From contig NC_053389.1 in assembly GCF_905171765.1 (NCBI RefSeq), forward strand, positions 786,414,772 through 786,478,771: 64,000 bases of DNA. Reading direction: 5' to 3'. The stretch is from Bufo bufo. Taxonomy: Eukaryota; Chordata; Amphibia; Anura; Bufonidae. Position numbers and translations under genes: made by a program. Below the pieces are notes generated by a model. It ran no database searches and was not told where the DNA came from. It saw only the letters and a list, made by a program, of their open reading frames with translations. This document shows, in pieces, positions 1 to 11,498 of this stretch (the stretch's first letter is position 1; each line of letters opens with the position of its first letter).

Positions 1-5
1 TATTT

Positions 6-1193
6 ATGGCCCAGTGGGAGGCCACCACCATCAGACCAATACTGGGGGCGGGTCTGGTACTATGGCGAAGATACATAGATGACGTGATATTTATATGGCA
101 AGATACAACTATAGCACTGTCGTCATTCCTGGAAGAAATAAATGTAAATGATTGGAACCTCAAATTTACCTCCACCACTAGTGCGGCAAATATACAATTC
201 CTAGATCTCAATATCACAGGACAAGACAATAAACTCATATGTAACACGTATCAAAAATCAGTAAATAAAAACAGTTACATATTATACACGAGTTGCCATT
301 TACCTAGATGGTTGACTAACGTGCCAAAAAGTCAGTTTAGAAGAATAAAACGCAATTCTACTCATGAATTACAATTTGAGATGGAAGCAGAAACACTAAA
401 ACAACAATTCGTGGAGAAACAATATCCTATCCATCTTTTGGAGGGATCATTGGGGGAAGTCAGAATAATGAAGAGGGAAGATTTCTTTGTCCCCAAGCAA
501 AGGGAAGCAATAGAAGATTCATTGAGAATCATTCTACCTTTCCATGCACAATATAAAGGCATGGAGAGAGTGATTAAGAAATACTGGCACCATCTGCTTG
601 ACGATAAGATAAATGGTCCCCTATTGAACACCTCACCTCAAATAACATACACCAGGGTTTCCAATTTGGGTCTCAAAGTTGCCCCATCGGTAAAAAAGAA
701 GAAGTATACTATAGCAGAAAAACAAAATTGGTTGTCGTTTAGTGGTTTTTACAGATGTGGACGATGTTCCAACTGTAAAATCACTAATTTCCCTAAAAAA
801 AACTCTAAAGCCCAGTCGACGCAGAATTCATTTTCCATGGATATTAAAGAAGGTTTGACATGCGACTCAATGAGTGTTATATACTTAATTGAATGTCCAT
901 GCCGTAAACAGTATATTGGCAGGACAAAACGAACGTTGAAAAAGAGGGTGTCGGAACATGTTGCAAATATTAAAAAGGGATAATTGCATTCACTATCTAA
1001 ACATTATAAAGATCATCATGATAGTGATCCATCTAGCCTCAAATACATGGCATTAGAAAAAGTCAAATATACATGGAGAGGAGGCAACCATATCCTTCAG
1101 ATGTCCAGGATAGAATCTAAGAGGATATTTGAGTTTAATACTTTGTTACCAAAAGGTCTAAAGGCCGACATGGAACTATTTGCATTCCTATAG
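6..1193 (+). pseudogene. Penelope-like RT / GIY-YIG endonuclease, interrupted
   Basis: The frame begins inside the RT palm with the catalytic motif YIDDVIFIW (residues 23-31), followed by FLDLNI. The middle is basic thumb and linker sequence with a cysteine cluster, CGRCSNC. The C-terminus is a GIY-YIG nuclease: VIYLIEC, then QYIGRT and the downstream arginine region KKRVSEH. An in-frame TAA at 981-983 breaks the nuclease domain; the same frame continues to 1193 with recognisable family sequence ending at a TAG. In living elements this enzyme performs target-primed reverse transcription. This copy is truncated by the window edge and should be inactive. Fingers and upstream RT motifs are not visible. 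Confidence 0.85.
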
Positions 1194-1796
1194 TAGGGTC
1201 GTCTGGCCTGGGGGGACAGAGACATCTGCGTCGGGCTGTTTACCAGCACCCAGATCTCTCTCTCCCGTCAGCTCAGCACCCCCTTTTACATCGATATATT
1301 CAAACAAGCTATCGAAATCAAGTTATCGAATTTGAGAATAGTATTGACACCCTATCCAATATTTTCGCAATGTAAGAACTCTATTATTCCTGAAATTTTA
1401 TATTATTCCTGAAATTCTATATATGTGAAATTTTTACAAGTGTACAATGCATTTTTAAATTTACCCAAGTATCCAGTTTTATGCAGGGATCCATTTTAAC
1501 ACTGTTTCCGAAAAAAACGCATCAAAAACGCATAAAAACCGCACATGCGTTTTTTCCGGATTTTACCTTAAGTTAAGTTATATACATGTATTAAAGTGAA
1601 ACACACCGCATGAAATGCTAAATAGAATGATAAATCCATTAATATTGAGACTTATGAGAAAAGATTTATTTCCAATATCTGGATCCAAACTCCTGGTCTT
1701 TACGATGTCCCTCACTAGTCCAACCCATGGTTCAATCCATGTCCCAACCCATTTTTACCAATTATAGACACTATATAAATTGGGGCTTTACACCTC

Positions 1797-1858
1797 CACT
1801 GTCAAGCCACTGAGGAAGGGGTCCTTTTACCCCGAAACGCGTTTGGTGAATGACAGTG
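1797..1858 (+). ncRNA. Hammerhead-like ribozyme (type I, PLE-associated)
   Basis: The core CTGAGGA (1810-1816) fits CUGANGA, and GAAA (1834-1837) fits the second conserved block. Stem II pairs GGGG 1818-1821 with CCCC 1830-1833. Stem III is minimal: A1837-C1838 with G1841-U1842 around a 2-base loop, placing a permitted U at cleavage position 1843. Stem I pairs CCA 1807-1809 with TGG 1844-1846 and, beyond a small internal loop, CACTGTCA 1797-1804 with TGACAGTG 1851-1858. An extra A (1817) lies between the core and stem II, so activity is uncertain. Confidence 0.65.
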
Positions 1859-2537
1859 AGGGACCACTAAGAAGAATACATAATCGGATGTCCACATGAG
1901 TACGGAGCAAGCCTGTTATACTTAAGAAGTTTGAAAATCCCGCCTGGAAACACCTGACCGCCCAGCAAACCACGTGGGATGCCACACAGGTCCTGGAAGG
2001 TCAAAGCGGTAATACAAACACTACCGCTACAACGAATATCCAGGGAACTTCACTGCACAGCCGACTCACAGGTCCTGACAGCTCAAAATAGAGCATCTCA
2101 TCAGCTAACCTGACGTACAAGCGGACCAGCTACAGGAGCGGTAAAGTACCGTACGTAATGTGGATTTACTGACATTTGTGATCTATCAATTATAATTGTC
2201 TCTGGACTATAGAACCTGCGGTTTATCAATTATAGTCGTCTCTGAACTATAGAACGTGCAGCCAATTGCTAACAACTTCTGGAAATACACCAGTATTTTT
2301 GCACAGCCCTTCAGAGACTCTTAGTGTTGCTGGAATATAGGTCTACAGCCTATGATCTTTTAGTGCGGTGTTATAGTTTTAATTACATATTATATTGTGT
2401 TTTATTAATTGATTTTCATGAAATGTTTTATGTGTAATATTGTAATGTGGTGATATTCAAGCCTCTAAAATTTATGTGGATACTTATATTGTGTTGTTTG
2501 CCTAATATTCGAGTGACCCCCAATCCAGACTTTACAA

Positions 2538-3010
2538 TGTATTGTGTCTGTGTCTCCTGAATTGCTGCATATCTGTCCTGTGTCACAGTCTTCCTTCTGG
2601 TCCCCTAGGGGCGTGTCCACCAGATGGGGACCTGCATAAATAAGGGAAGGTAGCCCTCAATAAAGAGTTCCTGTTTTACCCTTTATCATGTTGAGGCTGG
2701 TGTTTGGGTAACTGATCAACACTGGGGGATTGCTATACGCTGTATACTCCCCTGGCTATAACTACTAGCTCTTGTAAGAGCTTGTTCCTGGTCCCTGCTC
2801 TCTGGATGTAGGAGAGGTTCACCCACTGGAGCCTGGAGCCTTGTCGTAGGTCCAGGGTGGGTAGGAGACGGTGAGGCCTCAACCAAGCTTCGGCGGTTCG
2901 TGGGGTCTGCAGTGCTTACGGTGTCAAGTGGAGTGCTTGAAGTCCTCTGGAAGCACTAGGAGCACCTATCGACGGAGGTACCCGGTCGGGGTGCTAGGAG
3001 ATCCGTTACA
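2538..3010 (+). mobile_element. 5'-truncated LTR fragment
   Basis: This is closely similar to the right-hand half of the three LTRs at 52780-58743: shared blocks include the CTTCCTTCTGGTCCCCTAGG region, the CATAAATA box and the CCGTTACA end. It is older than those copies, with many substitutions. Its left part is missing at the junction with the Penelope-like element, and its right end abuts L1 coding sequence directly at 3011, so it was probably a solo LTR inserted into the L1. Confidence 0.8.
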
Positions 3011-3246
3011 CCATCTTTCCTAGAGAAAGACAAATCCTTTGCCGTTTTGGTGCAGGGTTGGTGGCTAGAGTATAGTACTTTAAATCAAGAACATGTCTCC
3101 AATCCCGCACTGTTTTGGGAGGCAGGTAAGGCAGTGATAAGGGGCCGTCTGATTACACATGCAGCAGGGCTTAAAAAGGCAACCAAGACCCAATATATTA
3201 AAACTAGCAGGGCGGTTCAAAAGGCATATAGAGAGTTCATACAAAC

Positions 3247-3881
3247 TGTGGGCATTCGCTCTGGTAGTTAGGACTAGCGGATGCAGTATAGAGGCAAAGT
3301 ACACGGTTCTTGAATCAAACAGCGGTGTTTATTCACACATTGGTGTATAACAAAATGCAGATAAGGTGTATCACAAAACGCAGGTGGCTTGGTGTTTGTT
3401 CACACACAAAGAAAGTCCATAAATAATAAAAGTCGCTTTTTCTCCTGGGTGTTAATTCACACCCTGTTAGCAGTTCAGCCTCATCAAGTCCATAGTCGGC
3501 CTGTTCGCCTTTAGAGGGGCCTGAGTCCTCCAGCCTGGCTCAAACCTCGAATCCCAGCACAGCCCTCAGTTCACAGCACACAGACTCCTGAGCTCCACTG
3601 TCAGAGGGAAGTAAATCCACACACCTGGCAGTGCTGGCTGGTTTTTATGCCTGGCAAAACCTGGCCTGGAACATGATGAGTAGTCACCCACCCAGCACTT
3701 TGACTACTCCCAGTAAGAGCCGTCCCGGATCAGCTATGACAGCCATACTAAATCTCAAGGTGTCAATTAGCAATAGCTGCTGCTGACACATAAAATACCG
3801 GCTCTTACTTCACTGAGGCCAGGAACCTCAGTGACACATACAGTACCTTCCATCCATGATGATTCCAGGTACCTTCTTACA
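3247..3881 (-). mobile_element. Solo LTR, 635 bp, TSD AAAC
   Basis: The segment interrupts the L1 reading frame exactly. It starts TGTGGG and ends TTACA, and is flanked by AAAC at 3243-3246 and 3882-3885. Read on the minus strand it has a TATA-like box (revcomp of about 3636-3645) and an AATAAA signal about 85 bases before its end, which sets the orientation. No internal retroviral sequence remains. Confidence 0.7.
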
Positions 3882-4676
3882 AAACCCAAACGCCCCAGCA
3901 TAAACAAGCCTGGATTGAGGCAAGACGAGATTTTGAAACCTGGGCAGATAGGAGGGAAGGTTTCTACAAATCCCAATGGAAATGAGAACTCCATAGATAT
4001 GGGAACAAGGGAGGGAGATTGATGGCCAACTTAGCTAGGGGACGTCGCCCACCACGTCCCTTGTATCAGCTGTGCAGGCCTGGAGGTGCACTGGAGTCAA
4101 ACCCCTCAGAAATTCTGAAGATCTTTAGGGACTATTATTCAAACCTGTATTGCAAGCCTGAGGGCACTGGAGGGGGAGAAATAAATTTTCAGGAGGAATT
4201 AGATTTTCCCATTTTGACCCCTGAACAACTAGGCTATCTCAATGCGCCCATCACGGCAGAAGAGATACAAACTACAATTACACAGCTACCAGGCGATAAG
4301 TTCCTGGGACCCGATGGAATCTCGGGAGATTTTTACAAAATATTGAAAGAGCAGGTCTCACTTACCCTGTCATGCATGGGTAGTGCGATTCTGCAGGAGT
4401 AGGTGTTATCACCACAGATGAATATGGCCCACATTAGATTGCTCCCAAAAGAGGGCAAACCTTCCGAAAATCCGTCCTCTTACCGTCCGATCTCCCTTAT
4501 CAACCAAGACCTGAAAATTTTCGCTAAACTTATGGCCAATAGGCTAGCTTGATTAGCCCAGTACAGGTCAGCTTTGTGAAGGGGAGGTCGGCGGTCACAA
4601 ACATCCACAGAGTCCTGGCGGCTCTTGATGCAGTAGATTGGAGAGGAGGGGGGGTCTCGGCTCCCGCCCTGGTCAC

Positions 4677-4964
4677 CAGGGGCGGACTGGGAACTAAAAG
4701 TGGCCCTGGAAAAAATACTAAAAGTGGCCCCATTTTGTAACTGGATCCAAATTGATGGAAGGCAGGGCCAACATTACCATATTGTGGCACATTATACCAC
4801 CACAACAGAGCCAAATACCACAGCCCATCACAAAATACTGCCAGCAGCACAAAATACATCCCCAAAAACTTCCATTGGCCGGCCGTCAGGAGGACCCAGA
4901 CGGCCCCCTGGGCATAGGCCCACCGGGAAATTTCCCTGTAAGATCTATGGCCAAACCGCCTTTG
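4677..4964 (+). mobile_element. hAT-type miniature element, TSD CTGGTCAC
   Basis: A 288-bp non-coding insertion in the L1 RT region, flanked by identical 8-bp repeats CTGGTCAC (4669-4676 and 4965-4972). The ends, CAGGGGCGGACTGG and CCAAACCGCCTTTG, are imperfect inverted repeats (10 of 14). An 8-bp duplication with CAGGG-type ends is the hAT signature. A longer relative lies at 16891-17586. Confidence 0.8.
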
Positions 4965-7544
4965 CTGGTCACACTGGATGCTGAAAAAGCATTTGATAAC
5001 ATTCATTTGGAGTGGCTAGGGTGGGTGCTGGACAAACTGGGGATGATGGGTTCCTTTAGGATGTATCTGAAACAGCTCTATTCCAACCTACAAGCTAGAA
5101 TAGGCATCCAGTACTTCTTGTCTGACCCTTTTGTTCTGCATAGAGGCACCAGGCAGGGTTGCCCCCTGTCTCCTCTTTTGTTCAACTTGGCAGTGGAACC
5201 CTTGGTACGTTATCTGAATACCCGGGGAGAATTTGAGGGTATTAAGGTAGGGAATGTTGAGCTGAGAGTAGCCTTTTTCGTAGATGATGTTCTGCTGTTC
5301 ATGGAACGACCCCGGGAGGAGCTGCTAGGTGTGCTAAACAGCATCAATGATTTTGGAAAGTTCTCAGGCTTCAGAGTTAACACAGCCAAGTGCGCACTCC
5401 TACAGTCACAGCGAGGGAACCTCATCGCCAACCATGAGTCTCTATGTGGAATACCGATAGCGAAAGGCAGTATAACCTATCTGGGCATTAAAGTGGGAAG
5501 CACAGAGGATTCCCTGTACAAGCTTAATTATACTCCCCTAATCCATAAGATAGTTCAAGAACTACATAAATGGCACAACCTACTTCTATCATTCTTGGGA
5601 AGGATACATTTAATTAAAATGATGAGCTTCTCAAGACTTTTATACCCCCTTCAGACTTTGCTCCTATTGATTAAACATATGGATATAGCCAAGTTGTACA
5701 GTGAAATGACACATTTTCTGTGGCGAGGTAGACGCCCTCGAATAGGTATAAAAAAAACTCATGGCCCTCAAAATAAAGCAGGGAATGAATATGCCGAATA
5801 TACGATTATATAACTTATCCTGCCTACTCAGGCATATTATAGACTGGGTGCATCACACGAGTTTTCATTCAGACTATGTACTGGAGAAAAACCTCTGCTC
5901 CCCTTGGGGATCCCTGCACCCTGCTCCAAACGGGACTGAAAGATTTGCCTATGTATCATCCCTTTTCAGACATACCTGGGCAGCATGGAGAGCTCTTAGA
6001 AAAGATTTCCGTTTATGTCAAAAGATATCAAAATACCTATCGTTATGGGGCCACCCAGAATTTGAGCAAGGTAGGAGTAGTGGTCTCTTTAGAGAATGGA
6101 GAGCAAAGGGGATCCTCACAGCCCAACATATGATGCATGATTTAGAGTATAGGTGGTGGACATATCAGGAGGTCAGAGACAAATACAAACTAAACCCCTT
6201 CCAGGGCATCCAGTTTGCCCAGGTCAGGAAATTTCTCACTGACAGATTGTCTGATCTCTCGAGAGAAACCAATCAAAATGGCTTTGACAGGCCCCCAATC
6301 CATATCCTTTCTCTACTCCCAAGTCAGAGAAGCCTTAGTCATTTAGACCATGGGCCCAGATTTTGGAAGATCAAGAGGCGGGGGACAAGATTCTGAAAGG
6401 CTGGTGGGCTCTGAGAAAATCAATACTAAATGAAACCTGGAGAGACACACATTTTAGGATAATGCATAATGCTATCTATGCTTTCAATTTGCCGCCAGCC
6501 CCTAGCAGACCAAATAGACTAAAAAGTTGCCAAAAATGTCTCACACCACACACAGATCTGCATCACGGTCTTTGGGCCTGCACGCAGACCTATTCTCTAT
6601 GGGGTCAAGTAGCACAAATAATCAAAGATATCTGGAACCTCAATATTCCCCTAAGACCTATGATCTATCTCTTCCATTACTGGGAGGAAACGGGCAGTGA
6701 GGGCCCAACCGAACAAAGGCTACTGGTCCTATTTCATGCCATTTGCTTGGTGACTAAGAGATGTCTCTTGCAAAATTGGCTGCAGCCCGCGATCCCCTCA
6801 AGAGGGTCCATCTTGCAAAAACTGAAAGGTTTATTGTCACTGGAACGTAGAGAAGCAGAAAGGCGTAAGGAGGGTAGTATAGAAGAGTTAATTTTAAAAA
6901 TGGCGCAGCTTCATAGTGCAAATCCTCTCTAGCTCGGAAATTGAAGCAATAATGAGAACCTTTACTCTTACCCTATGGTATTTGACTGAGCAATTGAAAG
7001 GCACGTTAGGTAGGCTGAAAAGACGACACTAACATAACACCATTATTAGGCTGAAAGGTACATAACCTGTGGAACACCCTCACTGTATTAAGATATATGT
7101 GTAACATTCAGACAAAATGCTTTGGTCATGGAAGGTTTCTATTGTTCTTCTATGTGCTGGACATGTTTGTATATGTTTTAATGATGGTTATACCTTTTTA
7201 TGTACGATGTATCGTGTCTCAAATAAAAATATAAAAATAAAAAGGATTTTCAGAAGATAGAAAAAATCTATTCCTGAAACAAAGGTACATCTAGAAATAA
7301 GGTACTAAGTGCTATTAGGCTATGGCTTTACTTTAATATCCTGGTGACAGATTTCTTTAAAAAAAACTATACTCTAACATTGTGGAATTCTCCGTAAAGA
7401 AGCTATATGCCAGCATTGCCGAAAATGTGCAATTCTAGGTTAATAATGCCATAGGCTGCTAGAATCATCGATATAGAAGAATCCTGGGTAACATGGTTTT
7501 CCTGCTGATAGTAACAGTTTTTGTGTCTTCTCTCTTTCCTCCAG

Positions 7545-7778
7545 GTGAACCTACGATTACAGATTGCCCTAATAACTTAGTTTGGATAGAGAAAGAAGAA
7601 AACAGTTTCCACTGTAAGGCCACAGGATACCCACCTCCGTGTGTGTCTTGCCAGAAAGGCAACAAGAACTATTCAGAGGGAGTGAAGTTTAAAGCATTGA
7701 GAAATATGACCGGCACTTATATCTGTACTGCTAAAAACTTTGATCAGATTTCCAAGCCAGTAGAAGTGATTGTACAGT
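7545..7778 (+). CDS. ICAM-like Ig-domain exon A
   Basis: The exon follows a pyrimidine tract and CAG acceptor (ending 7544) and stops before a GTAAGT donor (7779). It is 234 bp and phase 1 at both ends. The product is one Ig C2-type domain: DCPNNLVWIEKEENSFHCKA in the first half, then PPPCVSCQKG, then GTYICTAKN. The CP.....W...E opening with a C-x-x-C pair in the middle is the pattern of the membrane-proximal ICAM-1/ICAM-5 domains (recognised from family knowledge). N-glycosylation sequons are NYS and NMT. Intercellular adhesion molecules are cell-surface ligands for leukocyte integrins. Earlier exons are upstream of the window. VCAM-like or another IgSF identity cannot be excluded. Confidence 0.8.
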
Positions 7779-8180
7779 GTAAGTATCCAGATATTGGCAG
7801 TATCAGACATAGTGTTTTTACAAAGGTTTCAAAAATGGGAGAATCAATAGGTTCATACACATAGCAAAGTGAATTAATAATGTGTGCCTAAATAGTCACT
7901 TTCCATTCCACAAATTTTTCATAAAGGTGAATATAAGAAACTTTATAATATATTTTATCATAGAAGATTGTCTCTTTCTCCCCTTTGTAAACGGTCTCTG
8001 CTAAATTAGTTGGATTGCATGCTGTTGCAAAAACATACAAGACACATACAAATACATGGAAGATATTTAACGATCATCAAAAGACAATATCAAAAGATAC
8101 AAGCAAGATACTTATTTAGCATATCAGCAAGACACAAAAAAGCAATACACAATTTCCCAAAAGAGTATTCAGTCTGTGAA

Positions 8181-8430
8181 ATATGCTCCATGTGACAGCA
8201 GTATTTCATGGACTCAACGTTGCTCTTGTGACACGAACTCACTGCATTATAAAGTTTTCATGCCCGACCTCGGCTGTACTTCATTGTACTCATATAATGG
8301 TGTCAGTACAGTTCAGTACAGCCAAGGTGGGGCAGGAACACACAGCATTATCAATCATTATAACACTATGAGTTCGTTTCACAGGAGCAGTGTTCAGTCC
8401 ATGAAATACTGCTGTCACATGGAACATACG
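8181..8430. repeat. Hairpin miniature element in intron
   Basis: The left arm (8187-8250) and right arm (8360-8429) are imperfect reverse complements, sharing CATGTGACAGCAGTATTTCA and its complement. There is no coding sequence. It lies in the intron between exons A and B; the rest of that intron (7779-8972) shows nothing else recognisable. Confidence 0.6.
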
Positions 8431-8972
8431 GTATGTCAATGCTCTTGTGTGAAATTGGCCTTAGCCTCCATGGTGTCCGATCTGGGTATATCACAACATC
8501 CAGAAAAGAGTAGTTGGATCTTACTCTTTCACAGTTCCACAATTGTGAGGCTTTTTTTTAAACACAGATAATTAATTGAAGGTTTACAACAACAACCAAA
8601 AAAAAATAATAATATAAACTCAAGGATAGTCAATTAATGATAAAATTCAACAGAAAATAAACTTGGGGTGAGGCCTATCGTAGGCAGGCCAGGGGGGAGG
8701 GCTCCTGGTACAGCCAGTTGCCTGACAGCCAAAGACAGATCTGATTTCAGGCCATTTTATGGAAAAGTGTGGTATACTACGCTTTTCCATCCTGTGAGTC
8801 CTGCAAAAAGTATAAATTTATGTCTAATTTTTTTTTTACAGAGGAACTCTATGGTGACGGATGCCACAGTATGGTACCTGTCTGAGGCATCCGTTAACAT
8901 ATACGTTTTTTTGTGTAAGTTAAACAGACGACAAAAACATAATGTGAACCCTTCTTCTATTTTGTTTTTTAG

Positions 8973-9230
8973 ACAAGCCGGAAGTATTAGAAATAAAAGT
9001 GAGTCCACCCCTACACAATGACGGTGACACTGTGACAATGATGTGTAAGGCAGACGGTGAACCAGCTCCTGCTTACAGCTGGGAAACTCCATCATCCAAT
9101 GTCCAGTTTTCTCCGGACAACACAACCATTACAATCCAGACAATGACGAAGAGTCACCTTGGAAAATACTCGTGCACAGCAAGGAACAAGCATGGCCAAC
9201 ACAGTCTCAAGGAAGAGCTCACTCTAGAAG
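8973..9230 (+). CDS. ICAM-like Ig-domain exon B
   Basis: The acceptor is TTTTTTAG (ending 8972) and the donor is GTTAAT at 9231. The exon is 258 bp, phase 1 to phase 1, so it joins exon A in frame. It encodes one Ig C2 domain of 86 residues: KPEVLEIKVSPP start, first cysteine in VTMMCKADGEPAPAYSW, second in GKYSCTARNKHG. NTT is a glycosylation sequon. Domains B, C and D share the frame KP..V-(x)-C-A-G-P-P-SW...DN.T..I...HxGxYSCTAxNKHG, so they arose by exon duplication. They resemble the last extracellular domain of ICAM-5. The donor (GTTAAT) is weak but GT-consistent. Confidence 0.83.
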
Positions 9231-9462
9231 GTTAATCGTTATTTAGTAGAAAGCAAATTACAGAAGATAGAGATGATGGAGGCAAAAGGCCAGTGAGTCA
9301 AAAGAGTGAGCCTCTAGCAGCGACGTGTAGGCTAACACCTTTCTCAAGCATGGGCTACAGGGTTTTCTGGGAGTACAATATTGAGGACCTGTCCTCAGGA
9401 TAGGTTATCAATATTAGATTGGTCAATGTGAGGCAGCACACCGTGGTTGCAGTTGCAGTGAA

Positions 9463-9906
9463 TTAAAGGGGTTGGCCCATCTCATACATTGGTGGCATAT
9501 CGCTAGGATATGCCACCAATGTCTGATAGGTGCGGGTCCCACCACTGGGATCAGCAGCTATCTCTAGAACAGAGCAAGCAAAGTGAAGGAGAGCAGACGG
9601 CGCATGCGCGGCTGTCCTCTATTTTTCCTATGGGCGCGCTCGGCTATTTTCCCATAGAAATGAGTAGGAAGCATATAGCGCAAGTGCGACCACTGCTCCA
9701 TTTACTTCTATGGGGCTGATGGAAATAGCCAGACAGCGCTCAGCTATTTTCGACAGTCCCATAGAAATTAATGGAGGGCAGCAGCGTATGTGAGGTGCAC
9801 CCTCCTTCACTTTGTAAGCTCCGTTTTACTGTAGAGATAGGTGTGGGTGCCGCCGGTATATCCTAGCAATATGTCACCAATGTTTGAGATGGGCTAACCC
9901 CTTTAA
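9463..9906. mobile_element. TTAA-flanked MITE (T2/Kolobok-like)
   Basis: Ends are TTAAAGGGGTTGGCCCATCT and the near-complement GAGATGGGCTAACCCCTTTAA. The TTAAAGGGG termini match the TTAAAGGRR signature of Xenopus T2 miniature elements with TTAA target duplications. The 440-bp interior is non-coding. It lies in the intron between exons B and C. Confidence 0.65.
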
Positions 9907-10059
9907 TTTATTAATGCTGCCATATAGGCGTCATAAACAGCAAGAATTTGGGCCTTAGTGCTAATAGGCCTTTTTCATGCTGAGGAAAAATCACAAATAA
10001 ATTGCATATGTACTACATACAAAGATCAATATAAAGCATGTACAAAAATAAATACCAGA

Positions 10060-10385
10060 TAGATGGGGAACCTACTCCCAGCACCCCCCGCCAATCAGCT
10101 ATTTGTAGTGACCATGGTGCTCCGGTAAGCACTGCAGCCTCTTCATAGCATGCCAAGCACAGCGCCATACATTGTATAGTGGCTGTGCTTGGTATTGCAG
10201 CCCAGGCCAATTCACATGAAAAGGATCGGCTTACACATATACCTTGGGACCAACGAACATGATGTCAATGGCCTAGGTTGAGGCCATGGCACTTAATGGA
10301 GCCTCTTCAAACAGCTCTGATATTGAAGAGCTATCCTGAGGAGTTGTGCCTGGGCAACCCCTTTCAGTAGTTGTAGATACTACTA
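10060..10385. repeat. Dispersed repeat related to 14497-15192
   Basis: It shares the stretch containing CATACATTGTATAGTGGCTG and surrounding sequence with the repeat near 14640. It is non-coding and intronic. Its boundaries are not resolved. Confidence 0.5.
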
Positions 10386-10542
10386 TCTGGCTCATAGAAG
10401 CAAGGGAGAAGACTGGGTGGTGAAGATTTGTATATGGTGGAAGCCCTTGAGTAATATCTCTTTTGACCCTTCTGACAACCTGCCCAATCGCTACAATATA
10501 TTATTTAACACTTGTATTCTTGTCTATTTCTGTTTTTTAAAG

Positions 10543-10803
10543 CCAAGCCTAAAATATCAGAAGTGAAGGTGGAACCTTCTGTCGAAGTGTTTGAAGGCGA
10601 CAATGTAACGGTGTCTTGCGAAGCCAGTGGATTCCCCCCTCCTACTTTGAGCTGGGTCCATCCAAAGGCTGAGGTTCAAGTCTCTAAAGATAAGCGGACT
10701 GTGAAAATATGGGGCATAAAGAAGGAACATATGGGAAATTACTCCTGCTCTGCTCAAAATAAGCATGGGACTGTCACTCAGAGCCAGCAAATCACACTTG
10801 CAG
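10543..10803 (+). CDS. ICAM-like Ig-domain exon C
   Basis: The acceptor is a T-rich tract plus AAAG (ending 10542) and the donor is GTAAAA at 10804. The exon is 261 bp, phase 1 both ends. It encodes one Ig C2 domain of 87 residues: KPKISEVKVEPSVEVFEGD, first cysteine in VTVSCEASGFPPPTLSW, second in GNYSCSAQNKHG. Glycosylation sequons are NVT and NYS. It is the second member of the B-C-D domain triplet and reads in frame from exon B. Function by family: extension of the adhesion-molecule ectodomain and possible integrin or homophilic contacts. Confidence 0.87.
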
Positions 10804-11498
10804 GTAAAATTTGAGAACTACGACACCCCCAATGAAAATGGTCAGTTTTGCCCACCCATTGCCTCTATTGGTTACCCAAGGTGCATGAAGTCCTAAAACA
10901 GAGGCGTAACTTGACGTTCTTAGACTTCTTGTAAAATCTGTAACAGGGTCTTCCAACTACCAAGATGTCACTACTTATAGCTTTACCCGTGTCCTGAAGC
11001 AATATGTTATCCACAATGCATTAGGCTGTACCCTAGTTATTCTGCCACAGATGTACATGGGAGAAGTCTCTGAGTGTGAGTGGCAATCTTTTGTACAAGC
11101 AATGGAAGATAGAGAACTCGCTATAATCATTCCCCTTGTGACACCAGTTGCATATAGAATTCCAATGAGGGAGATAAAATGGATATGCCTTTAGGTAATA
11201 CATTTATTGAATGTATCTTGAGAAATGATCATAGATGTCAAAGGAAAATCATCTCTTCAGCTCTGTGATGCATATATTACACACAGGAAAAGACTGCAGG
11301 ACACAAGATGAATGATATAATGAATTCCAACCATAGATAACTTACATAAAACAACTATAACAATGTACTCTAGATGGCAGCAAAGTATACTAAGTATAGT
11401 GGATAACAAATATAACACAGAATTCAATGATGAGAAGCATTTGCTGGGACAGCACACTAGTCATTATTAATATTCTTTGACTTACTGTTTATTTTTAG

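Larger units (their letters stand above)
1..2537 (+). mobile_element. Penelope-like retroelement, 5' end outside window
   Basis: A reverse-transcriptase/GIY-YIG reading frame (1-1193) is followed by about 1.3 kb of AT-rich non-coding sequence that contains a hammerhead-like fold at 1797-1858. Penelope-like elements are known to combine RT with a GIY-YIG endonuclease and to carry hammerhead motifs in their terminal pLTRs, so the 3' non-coding part is read as a pLTR. Two imperfect copies of a roughly 47-base segment lie at 2174-2270. The element stops where homology to an LTR begins, near 2538. The exact 3' end is a judgement. Confidence 0.75.
3011..6932 (+). pseudogene. L1-Tx1 ORF2 (reverse transcriptase) remnant
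   Basis: Segments 3011-3246, 3886-4676 and 4965-6932 translate as one degraded ORF2. Recognisable parts are GWWLEYSTLNQEHVSNPALF (linker), LGPDGISGDFYK and [18 protein letters not shown] (RT fingers), TRQGCPLSPLLFNL and FFVDDVLLF (RT palm, catalytic DD near 5283-5288) and a C-terminal cysteine/histidine stretch around 6520-6590. Damage includes a TAG at 4400-4402, a frameshift near 4550, a frame change near 5760-5815 and another near 6363-6396. The enzyme would carry out target-primed reverse transcription, but this copy cannot encode it. The endonuclease domain is absent. Confidence 0.85.
3011..7241 (+). mobile_element. LINE L1 (Tx1-like), 5'-truncated
   Basis: Coding sequence resembling the second open reading frame of amphibian Tx1-type L1 elements runs 3011-6932, followed by a 3' UTR ending in an A-rich tail with overlapping AATAAA motifs (7220-7241). 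The order of motifs is right for ORF2 downstream of the endonuclease: linker, RT, C-terminal Cys region. It carries two later insertions, a solo LTR at 3247-3881 and a hAT miniature element at 4677-4964. It sits in the intron before the first visible ICAM-like exon. Confidence 0.85.

Noticed and set aside
8668..9021. 117-codon plus-strand frame upstream of exon B
   Set aside because: It runs through the intron and the acceptor in a frame different from the Ig exon; shadow only.
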